NCBI GenBank assembly: GCA_015056655.1
Contig: SVFV01000014.1
Coordinates: 1 to 64,000 of the forward strand
Length of the DNA stretch: 64,000 nt
Direction: 5' to 3'
Source: Butyrivibrio sp.
GTDB lineage: Bacteria > Bacillota > Clostridia > Lachnospirales > Lachnospiraceae
Below, piece by piece: positions 24,304 to 34,240 of the stretch. How positions within the stretch are numbered: position 1 is the stretch's first letter; the number at the start of each line of letters is the position of its first letter. Both the position numbers and the translations under genes were made by a program. The notes under the pieces are model-generated. The model did no database searches and was not told the origin of the DNA. It saw only the letters and a list, made by a program, of their open reading frames with translations.

Positions 24304-26031
24304 TTACTTGAATGTATCAAGAATCTCCTGCATCTCGCCAAGGAAGTCCTCAGGCTTACATGCATTGTATGCTTCCATGTAGTCAGCCCAGCCCTTATCA
24401 AAGTCTTCAGCCATAACTACCTTAGGAAGCCACTCGTGCTTACACTCGCCCATCTTTGCCCAAGCCACACCACCAGGTGTCTCTGTTGTGAAGTTGTTTG
24501 AGTATGAGTACATAGGGAACCAAGGTCCGTTTGTCTCTACTACAGAGCCGATCATCTGAGGATATGTTGTTACACCGTAAGCATCGAAGCATGCCTTAAG
24601 AGGAGCAGCCATGTCAACCATGAACTCTGAAGGCTGTTCTTCAGGCTTGTTAGCGTTCTTGCCGTCACGTGATGTGCCGTGCCACTGAGGGAAGTATGAA
24701 TACTGGCATCTGTGAGAAGCCTGGTAAGCTGTATCTGCCCAGTTCATTCTCTGCTCGTCTGTACGATAGAATAAACCTTCATCATCTACTTCATAGTCAA
24801 CGCCCTGAACACCCCAGAATCTGAGATCATGAAGTTCCTGATCCATAGCACAGTCAACGATGAACTTGAATGCCTTTTCAGGATCCTTACAATCTGTTGT
24901 GATAGCGATACCTGAAGCCTGGTTAACTGTATCATCATATGTATGCCATCTGTTCTCCATGCCGGGCTTAGTTGTAAGTCCAAGAGGAACATAGTTGCAG
25001 CCCTTAGCATCAAGACCTGTCTGCTTGTAGGAATCGTTTACGTTGTTAGCGAAATCCCACCACTGGTCAACCATACCAAGTACACGACCTGTTGAAAGCT
25101 TAGCGATGTACTCATCATATGTCTGAGTGAATGATTCAGGATCAACGAAGCCCTTGTTGTACTCTTCATTGAGCTTTCTGAAGTATGCAATAGTATCTTC
25201 TGATGTGTTGTAATCCTTGATTGTCATGTCTGTCTTATCAACGATTACAGAACCATCATTGGGATAGCCTGCAAGGAACTGACCTGCGTTCTCAAGACAG
25301 AAATATCTCCAGTCTTCGCAAAGGATTGTGTATGCGATATTGGATGTACCATCATCCATTGTAGGATTAGCTGCAATGTAATCCTCAAGGAGCTGGAAGT
25401 ACTGATCCAATGTCTCAATCTTCGGGTAGCCTGCCCACTCAAGAACTCTTACCTGAATCCAGAATGCTTCGTCATTGTGAGTTGTTGCCTTACTCTCACC
25501 CATTGTGTTTCCGAAAGGATTGATCCAGTAGATGTGTCCATCAGGCTGACGGAACTTCTCCCACTCTTCCTCTGTGAACCATGTTTCTTTGAATTCAGGA
25601 TACTTGTCAATATAATCATCAAGCGGAACAAGTGCATCTGCATCGATAAGCAGATTCATTTCATCAGAATCGATGAAATCAGGATACTCTCCACCAGCGA
25701 TAAGTGTACCGGTTGCTTCAGAAGCAGTCTGGCCTGTAAGCCATGTCTCCTTAACCTTAACACCATACTTATCAGCGATCATCTGAGCAATCTCGTTGTC
25801 ATCATTGATCTCTGAGCCAGGCATTGTGATGAACATTGTGAACTCTGTTACATCGCCTGATTCTGTAGTAGATGCAGCTTCATCAGATCCGCTACTTGTC
25901 TCAGTAGTAGTTGTTTCTGTTGCATCTGAGCCGCCTGCAGGTGTGCTCTCTGTTTTGTTACCGCATCCAACAGCAACAGAAGCTACCATTAAGGCACTTA
26001 ACATAAGTGATAGAACTTTTTTTCTTTTCAT
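24304..26031 (-). CDS. extracellular sugar-binding lipoprotein (LplA-type)
   Basis: A 575-residue solute-binding protein of the CUT1 LplA/YtcQ branch. The signal peptide ends in a lipobox, VAVGC, and is followed by a Ser/Thr/Glu-rich linker. Mature-domain features include FTMFITMPGSEINDDNEIAQM near the start and DALVPLDDYIDKYPEF, then aromatic-rich binding segments (PQWHGTSRDGK; WFPMYSYSN). It captures an oligosaccharide on the outer membrane face and delivers it to the two permeases encoded downstream. The start follows GGAGGT. Regulation: a perfect cre site lies 62 nt upstream, and the YesMN pair is encoded just upstream on the same strand. Confidence 0.9.
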   Translation of the reverse strand: MKRKKVLSLMLSALMVASVAVGCGNKTESTPAGGSDATETTTTETSSGSDEAASTTESGDVTEFTMFITMPGSEINDDNEIAQMIADKYGVKVKETWLTGQTASEATGTLIAGGEYPDFIDSDEMNLLIDADALVPLDDYIDKYPEFKETWFTEEEWEKFRQPDGHIYWINPFGNTMGESKATTHNDEAFWIQVRVLEWAGYPKIETLDQYFQLLEDYIAANPTMDDGTSNIAYTILCEDWRYFCLENAGQFLAGYPNDGSVIVDKTDMTIKDYNTSEDTIAYFRKLNEEYNKGFVDPESFTQTYDEYIAKLSTGRVLGMVDQWWDFANNVNDSYKQTGLDAKGCNYVPLGLTTKPGMENRWHTYDDTVNQASGIAITTDCKDPEKAFKFIVDCAMDQELHDLRFWGVQGVDYEVDDEGLFYRTDEQRMNWADTAYQASHRCQYSYFPQWHGTSRDGKNANKPEEQPSEFMVDMAAPLKACFDAYGVTTYPQMIGSVVETNGPWFPMYSYSNNFTTETPGGVAWAKMGECKHEWLPKVVMAEDFDKGWADYMEAYNACKPEDFLGEMQEILDTFK

Positions 26032-26092
26032 TGTAACCTCCCTTTTTTTACCCCATTAAGGTTCTATACTTTTCTGTAAATAAGTTTAATAC

Positions 26093-26106
26093 TGTAAGCG
26101 CTTTCT
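26093..26106 (-). promoter_or_regulatory. cre site (CcpA operator) upstream of the sugar transporter operon
   Basis: TGTAAGCGCTTTCT matches the catabolite-responsive element consensus TGWAARCGYTWNCW at every position. It lies 62 bp upstream of the lipoprotein start, so carbon catabolite control of this uptake operon is expected. Confidence 0.75.
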
Positions 26107-26166
26107 TCCCCCCTACAAAGTCAAAAAAAATGCAGGACAAATTCTAGCGATTTATCCTGCATTATA

Positions 26167-27267
26167 CTAATCTGATAATTCGTTCCCATTTTTCCTGTAT
26201 TTTGACGGTGTACAGCCTTTGATTGCTATAAATTTGTCGATAAAATAATCCGTATCATGATATCCGACACTTTCAGCAATCCAGCCAATCTTTTCGTCTG
26301 TCTTAAGAAGCAGGGAAGCTGCATGATTTATCCTTACCATATTTAAGTATTCCCTAAAGGACATTCCATACTGCTTACGGAAAAGCTGTCCAAGATAAGA
26401 GCTGTTAACGTAATATTTTGCTGCAAAATCCTTAAGGGTGATATTCTGTGCATAATTGGCATTTAAATCTTTTTCTATGTCACGCAAAACTCCCTTGGAT
26501 ACTGTACTTCTCAGATTTACAAGGTATCTTGCATATTCACCTGCAAACTGCTTTAGATGAAAAGCTGATCCCATCTCTGTACCATTCATAAGGATATGGT
26601 CGGAGATATACATCATAATAACCTCCTGATTGATGCTCTCATCAAGTTCAACAGCGAGATGAAGGAGTCTGAACACAATATAATTCTTGTTTACATTTAT
26701 CGCTTTTTCCGATAAAACAATTCCTTCATCATGTATTTTGGAAAAAAGTCCGTCAATACTATTGCTTATGCTATTGCTGTCATTATGCTCAATCCCAGAG
26801 ATAATATCATCTAATTCTTTCTTAAATAAGACAGTTGATGCTTCTGGTCTGTCTGAGCTATCCTGACCCAGATTACCGTCACCTGTAGTCACACTCTTTT
26901 TACTCTTTACCTTATTTATGACATCAATAAGGCTATTAGCGCTAACTGGCTTTAACAAATAATCCAGCGCCTCATATCTGATTGCCGACTGCGCATATTG
27001 GAAGTCGTTGTAACCACTTAATATGACAAAATACGCAGAAGAAAGTCCCTCTTCACGTACGGTTTGGAGTAGCTCTAGTCCAGTCATTACAGGCATTTTT
27101 ATATCAGTAATAACAAGGTCAACATCCCCTTGCTTTAGATATCCCAATGCCTCCTCTCCGTTAGAAGCATTAGCCACTATCATGCAGTCATATTCATTCC
27201 AGTCTATCAGAACCGACAATCCTTCCAATATAAACGGTTCATCATCTACCAACATCACTTTGATCAT
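26167..27267 (-). CDS. YesN-type response regulator with AraC DNA-binding domain
   Basis: A 366-residue regulator. The receiver domain (residues 1-125) has the acidic pocket LVDDE, the phospho-acceptor in VDLVITDIKMPVMTG (Asp about 55) and the conserved lysine in YLLKPVS. The C-terminal 100 residues form an AraC double helix-turn-helix (FAAKYYVNSSYLGQLFRKQYG ... IGWIAESVGYHDTDYFIDKF). It overlaps the end of the kinase gene by 26 nt, so the pair is translationally coupled. It presumably activates the transporter operon downstream. A loose hairpin separates it from the lipoprotein gene. Confidence 0.92.
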   Translation of the reverse strand: MIKVMLVDDEPFILEGLSVLIDWNEYDCMIVANASNGEEALGYLKQGDVDLVITDIKMPVMTGLELLQTVREEGLSSAYFVILSGYNDFQYAQSAIRYEALDYLLKPVSANSLIDVINKVKSKKSVTTGDGNLGQDSSDRPEASTVLFKKELDDIISGIEHNDSNSISNSIDGLFSKIHDEGIVLSEKAINVNKNYIVFRLLHLAVELDESINQEVIMMYISDHILMNGTEMGSAFHLKQFAGEYARYLVNLRSTVSKGVLRDIEKDLNANYAQNITLKDFAAKYYVNSSYLGQLFRKQYGMSFREYLNMVRINHAASLLLKTDEKIGWIAESVGYHDTDYFIDKFIAIKGCTPSKYRKNGNELSD

Positions 27268-29050
27268 CGATACTCTTCAGCCTATTCGCAGGAACTGTAA
27301 TTGTAATAAATGTTCCAACGCCTTTCTCACTTTCAAGATTAAAATGCGCCTCCAGGTCTGTACTCATCCTAAGTCTCAGACATGCATTCAATATGCCCAC
27401 GTGCGAGCCCTTCTTTACATCATCCAAAGTGCAATTATTCATTCTTTCATTTAAATACATGACTTCATCATCACGCATTCCGCTTCCGGTATCTTCTATT
27501 TCCATAACCAGAGCGTCTTCATTCATAAATACCCTTACACAAATATAGCAGGCAGCAGTTTTACCTTCCATACCATGTATGCAGGCATTCTCAACGAACG
27601 TAACGAGCGTCAGCTTAGGAACACAGATTTTTTTGCACTCTTCTCTTACATTTATTTCAAATTTGAGTTTTTCTCCAAATCGATACTTCTGCAATTCAAG
27701 ATAGGATTTTATGAAAGTAATCTCATCTTCTATTGTTGAATTGTCAGTAGACCAGCTGACATTCTGCCTGATAAGCAAGGCCAGCTTCTCGATCATGGAC
27801 GCCGTCTCTTTTTCACTTTTTATGACACTCCTCATTCTGATGTTCTCAAGCATATTAAAGAGGAAGTGCGGGTTTATCTGAGAGTGGAGCGCCGACAACT
27901 CTGCATTTTGCCTTGCAAGCTCCATTTCCTGCCGTTCAAGCCTGGCTGTGTAATTTGTCCTGATAAGCGTATTTTGCCTGTCAACCATGCGGTTGTATCC
28001 ACGTATGAGAAGTCCGATCTCATCATTTCCGGGATTTTCATCGTCAATTCCCTTGTTGTTATCTATATCTGCTTCGTCAAATGCATTTGATATTCTATAT
28101 AATCTGACAGCAAAGGATCTGTTAATAAGTCGTATAAGCACTATGGGAGCCAACAGGTTAAACAAGATAAGGAGTCCAATTACATATCCATGATCTCTCA
28201 TTATTCTTTTAAAATTACTCTCGCTTCCGGAAATAATTATTCTTAAGTTTCTTCCATAAATATTCCATGGCGTCTCATAATCTATTTTGACATCATCTCC
28301 CAATGTCTCATAGTCCATGTTAATACTCTTTTGTATCGGACTTGAAAGCAATATCCTGTCTCCTTCACATACATAGACAGAATACTCATAGGACATGTTC
28401 TTCATTTTTCGCTGAAGCACGCTGAAATCAAGGTCAGCATACACCATCATGTCTCTTTTATACCACGAAAAATGATCCAGCGTCCTGATAACGGCAACTC
28501 TTTTTTTATTAGAGATACTCCTTACATCATCCGTTGGGTAATAAAAGAAAACAATAATAGAGCTTTTTGAAGCGAGAAGGTCATCCCATCTGATGTATTT
28601 GATATCCCTAATGTTATAGAAATTACCTCCGTTTACTATGCCCGGATTATCACTGCTTAGAATTATGCTACTAAGTGCTGATTCCTTACCTCCATCAAGA
28701 GGTTTGATTATACTATCAGTGATTTGGTATTTCTTTTCAAAAAAGTCATATTCAGATTCAAACTCTGTATCCAGAAATTTATAGACATTCTCATCCAGAT
28801 ATATCTTGTTTATGGCGGTAACAGCTTCATCAAAGGAACTATTTATAAGGTACCTGACAGAGTCCGTCACACTTTGCATGCGGTACTCTTCTTCCATGTT
28901 CTCATAATGTTCCAAAAGCGCGAACACTATACCGTCAGTTAAAACAAGTGGAATGATCATACATAACACATATAAAAGGATGAGCTTATTTCTTATACTT
29001 AAGTCATTGAGCCATCCGTAGATAAACTTACTGATTTTCTTAGAACGCAT
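27242..29050 (-). CDS. YesM-type sensor histidine kinase
   Basis: A 602-residue membrane sensor kinase. Two membrane segments (residues about 18-38 and 290-310) flank a large extracellular sensor. A HAMP-like segment follows, then the His_kinase domain with ALHSQINPHFLFNMLENIRM (phospho-acceptor His) and an HATPase domain (VENACIHG N-box; EDTGSGM G1 box; GSHVGILNACLRL). It senses extracellular glycan or the transporter's ligand and phosphorylates the YesN-type regulator. The start at 29050 follows GGGGAA; a more upstream ATG at 29083 lies next to the trpS terminator. Confidence 0.92.
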   Translation of the reverse strand: MRSKKISKFIYGWLNDLSIRNKLILLYVLCMIIPLVLTDGIVFALLEHYENMEEEYRMQSVTDSVRYLINSSFDEAVTAINKIYLDENVYKFLDTEFESEYDFFEKKYQITDSIIKPLDGGKESALSSIILSSDNPGIVNGGNFYNIRDIKYIRWDDLLASKSSIIVFFYYPTDDVRSISNKKRVAVIRTLDHFSWYKRDMMVYADLDFSVLQRKMKNMSYEYSVYVCEGDRILLSSPIQKSINMDYETLGDDVKIDYETPWNIYGRNLRIIISGSESNFKRIMRDHGYVIGLLILFNLLAPIVLIRLINRSFAVRLYRISNAFDEADIDNNKGIDDENPGNDEIGLLIRGYNRMVDRQNTLIRTNYTARLERQEMELARQNAELSALHSQINPHFLFNMLENIRMRSVIKSEKETASMIEKLALLIRQNVSWSTDNSTIEDEITFIKSYLELQKYRFGEKLKFEINVREECKKICVPKLTLVTFVENACIHGMEGKTAACYICVRVFMNEDALVMEIEDTGSGMRDDEVMYLNERMNNCTLDDVKKGSHVGILNACLRLRMSTDLEAHFNLESEKGVGTFITITVPANRLKSIDDQSDVGR

Positions 29051-29095
29051 ACTGCTTCCCCAATTCCCCATTTCTGCATACAAAAGAAAGAATAA

Positions 29096-29124
29096 GGCCC
29101 GACTCCGTGATCCGGAATCGGGCC
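29096..29124 (-). terminator. terminator of trpS
   Basis: GGCCCGA and TCGGGCC form the stem, followed by TTATTCTTTC on the minus strand. It separates trpS from the sensor kinase gene. Confidence 0.75.
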
Positions 29125-29130
29125 GTTTAA

Positions 29131-30132
29131 TTACAGCTGATAAAATCCAATCTTCTTGTAGACCTTACGAAGTGTCTTATTTGCAATATATGATGCTCTC
29201 TCTGCACCCTCTTTGTAGATATTATTCAGATATTCCTTATCTGCGATAAGACGGTTAGCCTCCTCACGGATAGGTGTAAGTGTCTGAACAACAGCATCAC
29301 CAACAGCAGGCTTGAATACTCCATAGCCCTGACCTTCGAATTCCTTCTCGATGTCTTCAAGGCTCTTGCCTGTGATTGTAGAGTAGATTGACATAAGGTT
29401 AGCTACTCCGGGCTTGTTCTCCTTATCATAGCGAACGCAGTTCTCAGTATCTGAGTCAGTAACAGCTCTCTTGAACTTCTTCATGATGACATTAGGATCA
29501 TCCATGAGGAATACACATCCGTTAGGCTCAGACTTTGACATCTTTGAACCAGGTGTTGTAAGGCCATAGATACGAGCTCCAACCTTGCTGATGTAGGGCT
29601 CCGGTACCTTAAATACGTCACCATAGATATTGTTAAATCGAATAGCAAGGTCTCTTGTAAGCTCTACATGCTGCTTCTGATCTTCTCCAACTGGCACATA
29701 GTCAGGCTGATATAAAAGAATATCAGCAGCCATAAGAGACGGATAAGTGAAAAGTCCAGCGTTGATGTTATCCTTATGCTTTGCTGACTTATCCTTGAAC
29801 TGTGTCATACGGCTAAGCTCACCAAACATTGTGTAGCAGTCAAGAACCCATCCAAGCTGTGCATGTGCCGGTACATGTGACTGCAAGAACAATGTGTTCT
29901 TCTGAGGGTCAAGTCCGCATGCGATGTAAAGCGCAAGCATCTCAATTGATCTGCGACGAAGCTCCTTGGGATCCTGTCTGACAGTTATTGTATGAAGATC
30001 TGCCATGAAATAATAGCAGTCAAAATCGTTTACTCTATCTGCCCAATTCTTAATTGCTCCTAAGTAGTTACCAAGGTGAAGATCACCACTTGGCTGAATA
30101 CCTGAAAGCATTACCTTCTTTTCTGTTTCCAT
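29131..30132 (-). CDS. trpS: tryptophanyl-tRNA synthetase
   Basis: A 333-residue class I aminoacyl-tRNA synthetase charging tRNA-Trp. The HIGH-type signature is SGDLHLGNYLGAI, and the KMSKS motif reads PGSKMSKSEPNG. TrpRS-specific features are GIQPSGDLHLGNY at the start and the acceptor-stem segment TPIREEANRLI near the end. Length is typical. The start at 30132 follows AGGAGA; the upstream in-frame start at 30159 lacks a good site. No T-box-type leader is visible in the 145 nt upstream. Confidence 0.97.
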   Translation of the reverse strand: METEKKVMLSGIQPSGDLHLGNYLGAIKNWADRVNDFDCYYFMADLHTITVRQDPKELRRRSIEMLALYIACGLDPQKNTLFLQSHVPAHAQLGWVLDCYTMFGELSRMTQFKDKSAKHKDNINAGLFTYPSLMAADILLYQPDYVPVGEDQKQHVELTRDLAIRFNNIYGDVFKVPEPYISKVGARIYGLTTPGSKMSKSEPNGCVFLMDDPNVIMKKFKRAVTDSDTENCVRYDKENKPGVANLMSIYSTITGKSLEDIEKEFEGQGYGVFKPAVGDAVVQTLTPIREEANRLIADKEYLNNIYKEGAERASYIANKTLRKVYKKIGFYQL

Positions 30133-30277
30133 TGTGTTAACTCTCCTAATACATAACAATCTGAAGTGATGTCCTAAGTTTACTTAGAGTTTCCCAAAAA
30201 CATAAAAAGACACCACATCGAACATCATACCATGATAAATGGTACTAGTGAAGAAAAATCTTTTTCACGCTACATCA

Positions 30278-31150
30278 TTAAAGTACGGTAATATCATAGC
30301 TAGCATCAAAAGCTTCTCCCTTTTCAAGGGTATTTCCGTATTCTCTCTCCTCAAGCTTCTGATTAAAGCCCGCTCTGTCACATCTACCGTACCAGGGCTC
30401 AATGCATACGAAAGGCGCATGCTTTCCTGTAGGTGACCAGACTCCAAACAAAGGTGCCTCAAAGCTTACCTTCAGGACATCTTTTCCATTATCATCTATA
30501 AGTGTTACAGCGTCTGACTGTCTATCCTCAATGATGAGAGCATCCTTACTAAAGAGTTCATCTGACATCTTAAGGATTCCATCCTTAAGCTCGTACTCAT
30601 CAACTGCATCAGAGAGACATCCGCTTCCATCTAATACGATGACTTTTGATTCAATAGAAGAATTATTCTGTCCTTTATTCTCAAATCTCAGAGTGTATGT
30701 ATCAAGATCACAGTTAAATGCAGGGTGTCCACCAATTGAGAAATACATTGTCTCATCATTTGTGTTCTTCACTCCCCAGTTCACTGTTGCCTTATTGCCA
30801 TCAAGCTTATAGCCTACTGTGAGAATAAAAGCAAAAGGATATTTTTTGTGAGTGTCCTCATTGTCCTTAAGCTCGAAAACAAGCTCATCTTCAGTTTCTT
30901 TTGTCACCTCAAAATCCATATCTCTTGCAAAGCCATGCTGACCCATCTCATAGGTCTTCCCTGCAAATATGGACTTCTTCTCATAGTAGTTACCTACAAG
31001 AGGGAAAAGAACCGGTGATGTCCTGCCCCAGAAAGCAGCATCCGCCTGCCACATCAGTTCCTTACCATCTGATTTTCTTATAAGAGACTTGATCTCCGCA
31101 CCATGTTCAGAGACTGTTAGCTTAAGAATACTGTTTTCTAATGTTCTCAC
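30278..31150 (-). CDS. aldose 1-epimerase family protein (LacX-like)
   Basis: A 290-residue galactose-mutarotase-fold protein. It begins LENSILKLTVSEHGAEIKSL and contains WGRTSPVLFPLVGNY, FARDMDF, SIGGHPAFNCDL (the GHPxFN motif, with the conserved His) and CIEPWYGRCD near the C-terminus, matching the LacX/YeaD branch. It interconverts sugar anomers, or acts on hexose-6-phosphates in some relatives. No signal peptide. It follows the Fe-S oxidoreductase gene after a terminator, with a good AGGAGG site, and stands between trpS and that gene. Confidence 0.9.
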   Translation of the reverse strand: MRTLENSILKLTVSEHGAEIKSLIRKSDGKELMWQADAAFWGRTSPVLFPLVGNYYEKKSIFAGKTYEMGQHGFARDMDFEVTKETEDELVFELKDNEDTHKKYPFAFILTVGYKLDGNKATVNWGVKNTNDETMYFSIGGHPAFNCDLDTYTLRFENKGQNNSSIESKVIVLDGSGCLSDAVDEYELKDGILKMSDELFSKDALIIEDRQSDAVTLIDDNGKDVLKVSFEAPLFGVWSPTGKHAPFVCIEPWYGRCDRAGFNQKLEEREYGNTLEKGEAFDASYDITVL

Positions 31151-31171
31151 TTTTTACCTCCTGATTCAAAG

Positions 31172-31196
31172 ACAGGGTGATTATTCATCACCCTGT
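31172..31196 (-). terminator. terminator of the FAD/Fe-S oxidoreductase gene
   Basis: ACAGGGTGA pairs with TCACCCTGT across a short loop, followed by CTTTG on the minus strand. The T run is weak. Confidence 0.6.
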
Positions 31197-31215
31197 TATC
31201 TGTTTACTATATAGC

Positions 31216-34029
31216 TTACTTCTTTCCTGTCACTTTGTTAACTACTATTTTTACAGCACGCTTAGCTGCATAAGGTCCAACCTTTTTAAGCTTATCCTCA
31301 GAGCGTACCATTGTACTTGCTTCAGGAATATCTCTGCTAAGGTGAATAGCATCAAACTCACACTTGGTTGTGCAAAGTCCACATCCGATACACTTGTTCA
31401 CATCGACAGTAGTTGCTCCGCAGCCAAGACATCTGTTTGCTTCTGCCTTAACCTGTTCCTCAGTAAGTGTAAGCCTGAGATCCTCAAATGTATCCTTCGC
31501 AATTCCAGCCTTCTTACCGGGAATCTGTCTGGGTGCATTGTCAAAGCTCTCCACAAGGATATCATCCTTATCAAGCTCGATGAAGTCTCTTCTGTCTCTT
31601 GCAAGATCAAGTCTGTTTCCAGGATGAACAAAACGGTTCATTGAAACAGCGGCCTCTCTACCACCGGCAATAGCATCGATTGCAAATCTGGGACCAGTAA
31701 ATACGTCACCACCTGCAAATGTATCAGGCTCTGCTGTCTGAAGAGTAAGAGGATCAGCAATTACGCCGCCATTGGGACGAAGCTCAACCTTTGTACCCTT
31801 TAAAAGATCTGCCCATACAATTGACTGTCCAATTGAGAGAAGTACGTTCTCACAACTAACTGTGATTGTATCATCCTCATCATACTGAGGGTTAAATCTT
31901 CCATCAGCATCCTTAACAGAAGTACATCTCTTGAAGACAACAGCCTTAACCTTACCATTCTCTGTAAGGATTTCCTTGGGTCCATAGCTGTTGATAATCT
32001 CAATGCCCTCTTCCTTTGCTTCCTCTACTTCATCCTTAGCTGCAGGCATTTCTGAGAGGCTCTCAAGGCAAAGCATTGTAACCTTGGATGCACCGGCTCT
32101 TACAGCACTTCTTGCAACGTCGATAGCAACATTACCACCACCAACTACAACAGTCTCACCATTAAGTCTGTTTGTATGGTCAGCATTTATTTTTCTAAGG
32201 AACTCAACGCCAGTCTGAACGCCCTCTGCGTCCTCTCCGGGAACTCCGGCTTTTCTTCCGCCCTGACATCCAATAGCAAGGAAGAATGCCTTATAGCCCT
32301 GCTTTCTAAGTTCTTCTATAGTAACATCCTTACCAACTTCTATGCCGCACTTGAACTCGATACCCATCTGCTTCATAACATCAATTTCAGCCTCGATGAT
32401 ATCTTTTTCAAGACGATAGCTGGGAATACCATTCATCAGCATTCCGCCCGGACGCTTTTCTTTCTCGAATACTGTTACAGGATAACCATCTCTTCTAAGG
32501 AAGTAAGCTGCTGCAAGTCCAGCAGGACCGCCACCGATAATAGCCATCTTGTAATCATCAGACCACATTCCGCCATCGTGCTTCTCGCAAAGAGGAATGT
32601 ATCTCTCATCCTTATTAAGGTCTAAGGATGCAATAAACTTCTTGATCTCATCAATAGCAAGAGGCTGGTCGATTGTACCTCTTGTGCATGCGTCCTCACA
32701 ACGTCTGTTGCAGACAGCGCCACAAATCATAGGAAGCGGATTATCCTGCTTGATAAGCTTAAGGGCATCCTCGTATCTGCCCTCTGCTGCCATCTTAATA
32801 TATCCCTGAACAGAAAGGTGTACAGGACAAGCTGTCTTACAAGGAGCTGTTCCTGTCTCATAGCAGTTGATCTTATTATCATCGCGGTAGTTATAGTTCC
32901 ACTTGTCTGCGCCCCACTTCTGTCCATCAGGAAGCTCAACCTTAGGATACTTAACCTCTGTTCCGTCCTTCTTGCAAAGCTTCTGTCCAAGCTTAGCTGC
33001 TCCAGCAGGGCAAACCTCAACACACTTACCACAAGCTACGCACTTACTCTTATCAACATGTGCACGATATGCAGATGCTGAAAGATTGGGTGTATTGTAA
33101 AGCTGTGAAGTTCTAAGCGCATTACATACGCCAGGAGCGCAGTTACAGATAGCTACAATCTTGCCCTCACCATCAATATTTGTAATCTGATGAACATAAC
33201 CGTGTCTCTCTGCTCTCTCAAGGATTTCGTAAACTTCTTCTTTTGATACATAATGTCCGATTCCACGGCTGTCCATATACTCAGCCATGTCGCCCATTCC
33301 GATACAGTAGTCACCACGGATCTCTCCGGAGCCCTCGCCTCTCATTGCCTGCTGTTTTCTGCAGGAGCACTCTGAGATACCAAACTTATCATACATGTCG
33401 ATCCAGCGTGAAAGGTGCTCAACCGGAACTGACTCATTCTCAATGCTTATAGCCTTCTCAACAGGAATAACATGCATTCCCACACCTGCTCCTCCGGGAG
33501 GAACCATCTGTGTAATTCCACCAAGCGGAAGCTGGGTCATAAGGTTGAAGAATGTTGCAAGCTGAGGGAACTCGTCTGTCAGCTTATCCTGCATCATCAT
33601 AAACTCAGCAGAGCCCGGTACAAAAATCGGAAGCTCGTACTGTTTGTGTTTATCTTCAGTCTTGGCGCGGTTCATCTCGATGATACCGATCCACACAAGA
33701 CGATCTACCATTTTCTGAGCGTCTTCTACACTCATGTTGTTCATAGCAGCAAGCTCTTCTATGCTGTATGGAACTCTTGTCTTTTTGAAATTCAAAAGAA
33801 ACTTAACCTGAGCCTTGTCAAGGATCATATCAAGCATCCAGTACTCCGGATCCCTGTTGTTGATCTTTTTCATAAGTTTCTTCACGTAGCGGTCCGTAAT
33901 AAGAGTTGCAAGCTTAAGTACAAGCTTCTCCTTCTCCGGATCCTCTGCTACATAGTTCGGATCCTGCCAATAATCATTCTCATTGATCATAGGATCGCCG
34001 ATTTGCCATTCTTTGATACTGCTTCCCAT
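31216..34029 (-). CDS. multidomain FAD-dependent oxidoreductase with Fe-S clusters and an N-terminal winged-helix-like region
   Basis: A 937-residue fusion. Residues about 50-110 resemble a winged helix (FLLNFKKTRVPYSIEELAAMNNMSVEDAQKM). Next come cysteine clusters (CSCRKQQ...; CNCAPGVC) and a ferredoxin-type CVACGKCVEVCPAG at about 340. A GltD-like half follows: CKTACPVHLSVQGYI, CGAVCNRRCEDAC, the FAD motif AIIGGGPAGLAAA (about 500) and the NAD(P) motif VVVGGGNVAIDVA (about 640). The C-terminus holds further clusters (CLGCGATTVDVNKCIGCGLC). It probably moves electrons between NAD(P)H, flavin and ferredoxin-like clusters. The partner subunit is not encoded nearby. It is monocistronic with its own terminator. 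Confidence 0.8.
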   Translation of the reverse strand: MGSSIKEWQIGDPMINENDYWQDPNYVAEDPEKEKLVLKLATLITDRYVKKLMKKINNRDPEYWMLDMILDKAQVKFLLNFKKTRVPYSIEELAAMNNMSVEDAQKMVDRLVWIGIIEMNRAKTEDKHKQYELPIFVPGSAEFMMMQDKLTDEFPQLATFFNLMTQLPLGGITQMVPPGGAGVGMHVIPVEKAISIENESVPVEHLSRWIDMYDKFGISECSCRKQQAMRGEGSGEIRGDYCIGMGDMAEYMDSRGIGHYVSKEEVYEILERAERHGYVHQITNIDGEGKIVAICNCAPGVCNALRTSQLYNTPNLSASAYRAHVDKSKCVACGKCVEVCPAGAAKLGQKLCKKDGTEVKYPKVELPDGQKWGADKWNYNYRDDNKINCYETGTAPCKTACPVHLSVQGYIKMAAEGRYEDALKLIKQDNPLPMICGAVCNRRCEDACTRGTIDQPLAIDEIKKFIASLDLNKDERYIPLCEKHDGGMWSDDYKMAIIGGGPAGLAAAYFLRRDGYPVTVFEKEKRPGGMLMNGIPSYRLEKDIIEAEIDVMKQMGIEFKCGIEVGKDVTIEELRKQGYKAFFLAIGCQGGRKAGVPGEDAEGVQTGVEFLRKINADHTNRLNGETVVVGGGNVAIDVARSAVRAGASKVTMLCLESLSEMPAAKDEVEEAKEEGIEIINSYGPKEILTENGKVKAVVFKRCTSVKDADGRFNPQYDEDDTITVSCENVLLSIGQSIVWADLLKGTKVELRPNGGVIADPLTLQTAEPDTFAGGDVFTGPRFAIDAIAGGREAAVSMNRFVHPGNRLDLARDRRDFIELDKDDILVESFDNAPRQIPGKKAGIAKDTFEDLRLTLTEEQVKAEANRCLGCGATTVDVNKCIGCGLCTTKCEFDAIHLSRDIPEASTMVRSEDKLKKVGPYAAKRAVKIVVNKVTGKK

Positions 34030-34213
34030 TTAGAAATAACCTACCCTTCTAAAAATATCTATGCCCACAAATAACATGGTTTGGGCGAAACCAAATTTCA
34101 CAAAAGAGTTTTTTGCTTCTAAATTGTACCATGAAATGACCATTGGTCAGCATCAAAAATACGTTTTGGGAAAAGTTGCTCAATTCAGCTTACTCCCTAT
34201 AGTTTTCAAACAA

Positions 34214-34240
34214 TTTAGGGAGCCAAAATGACTCCCTAAA
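34214..34240 (-). terminator. terminator overlapping the end of the mgtC-like gene
   Basis: TTTAGGGAG pairs with CTCCCTAAA across a 9-nt loop, followed by TTGTTTG on the minus strand. The stop codon of the gene is inside the stem. The rest of 34030-34235 shows no feature. Confidence 0.65.

Noticed and set aside
30133..30277. T-box leader of trpS
   Set aside because: Only about 145 nt separate the genes and no T-box sequence or antiterminator/terminator pair is visible.
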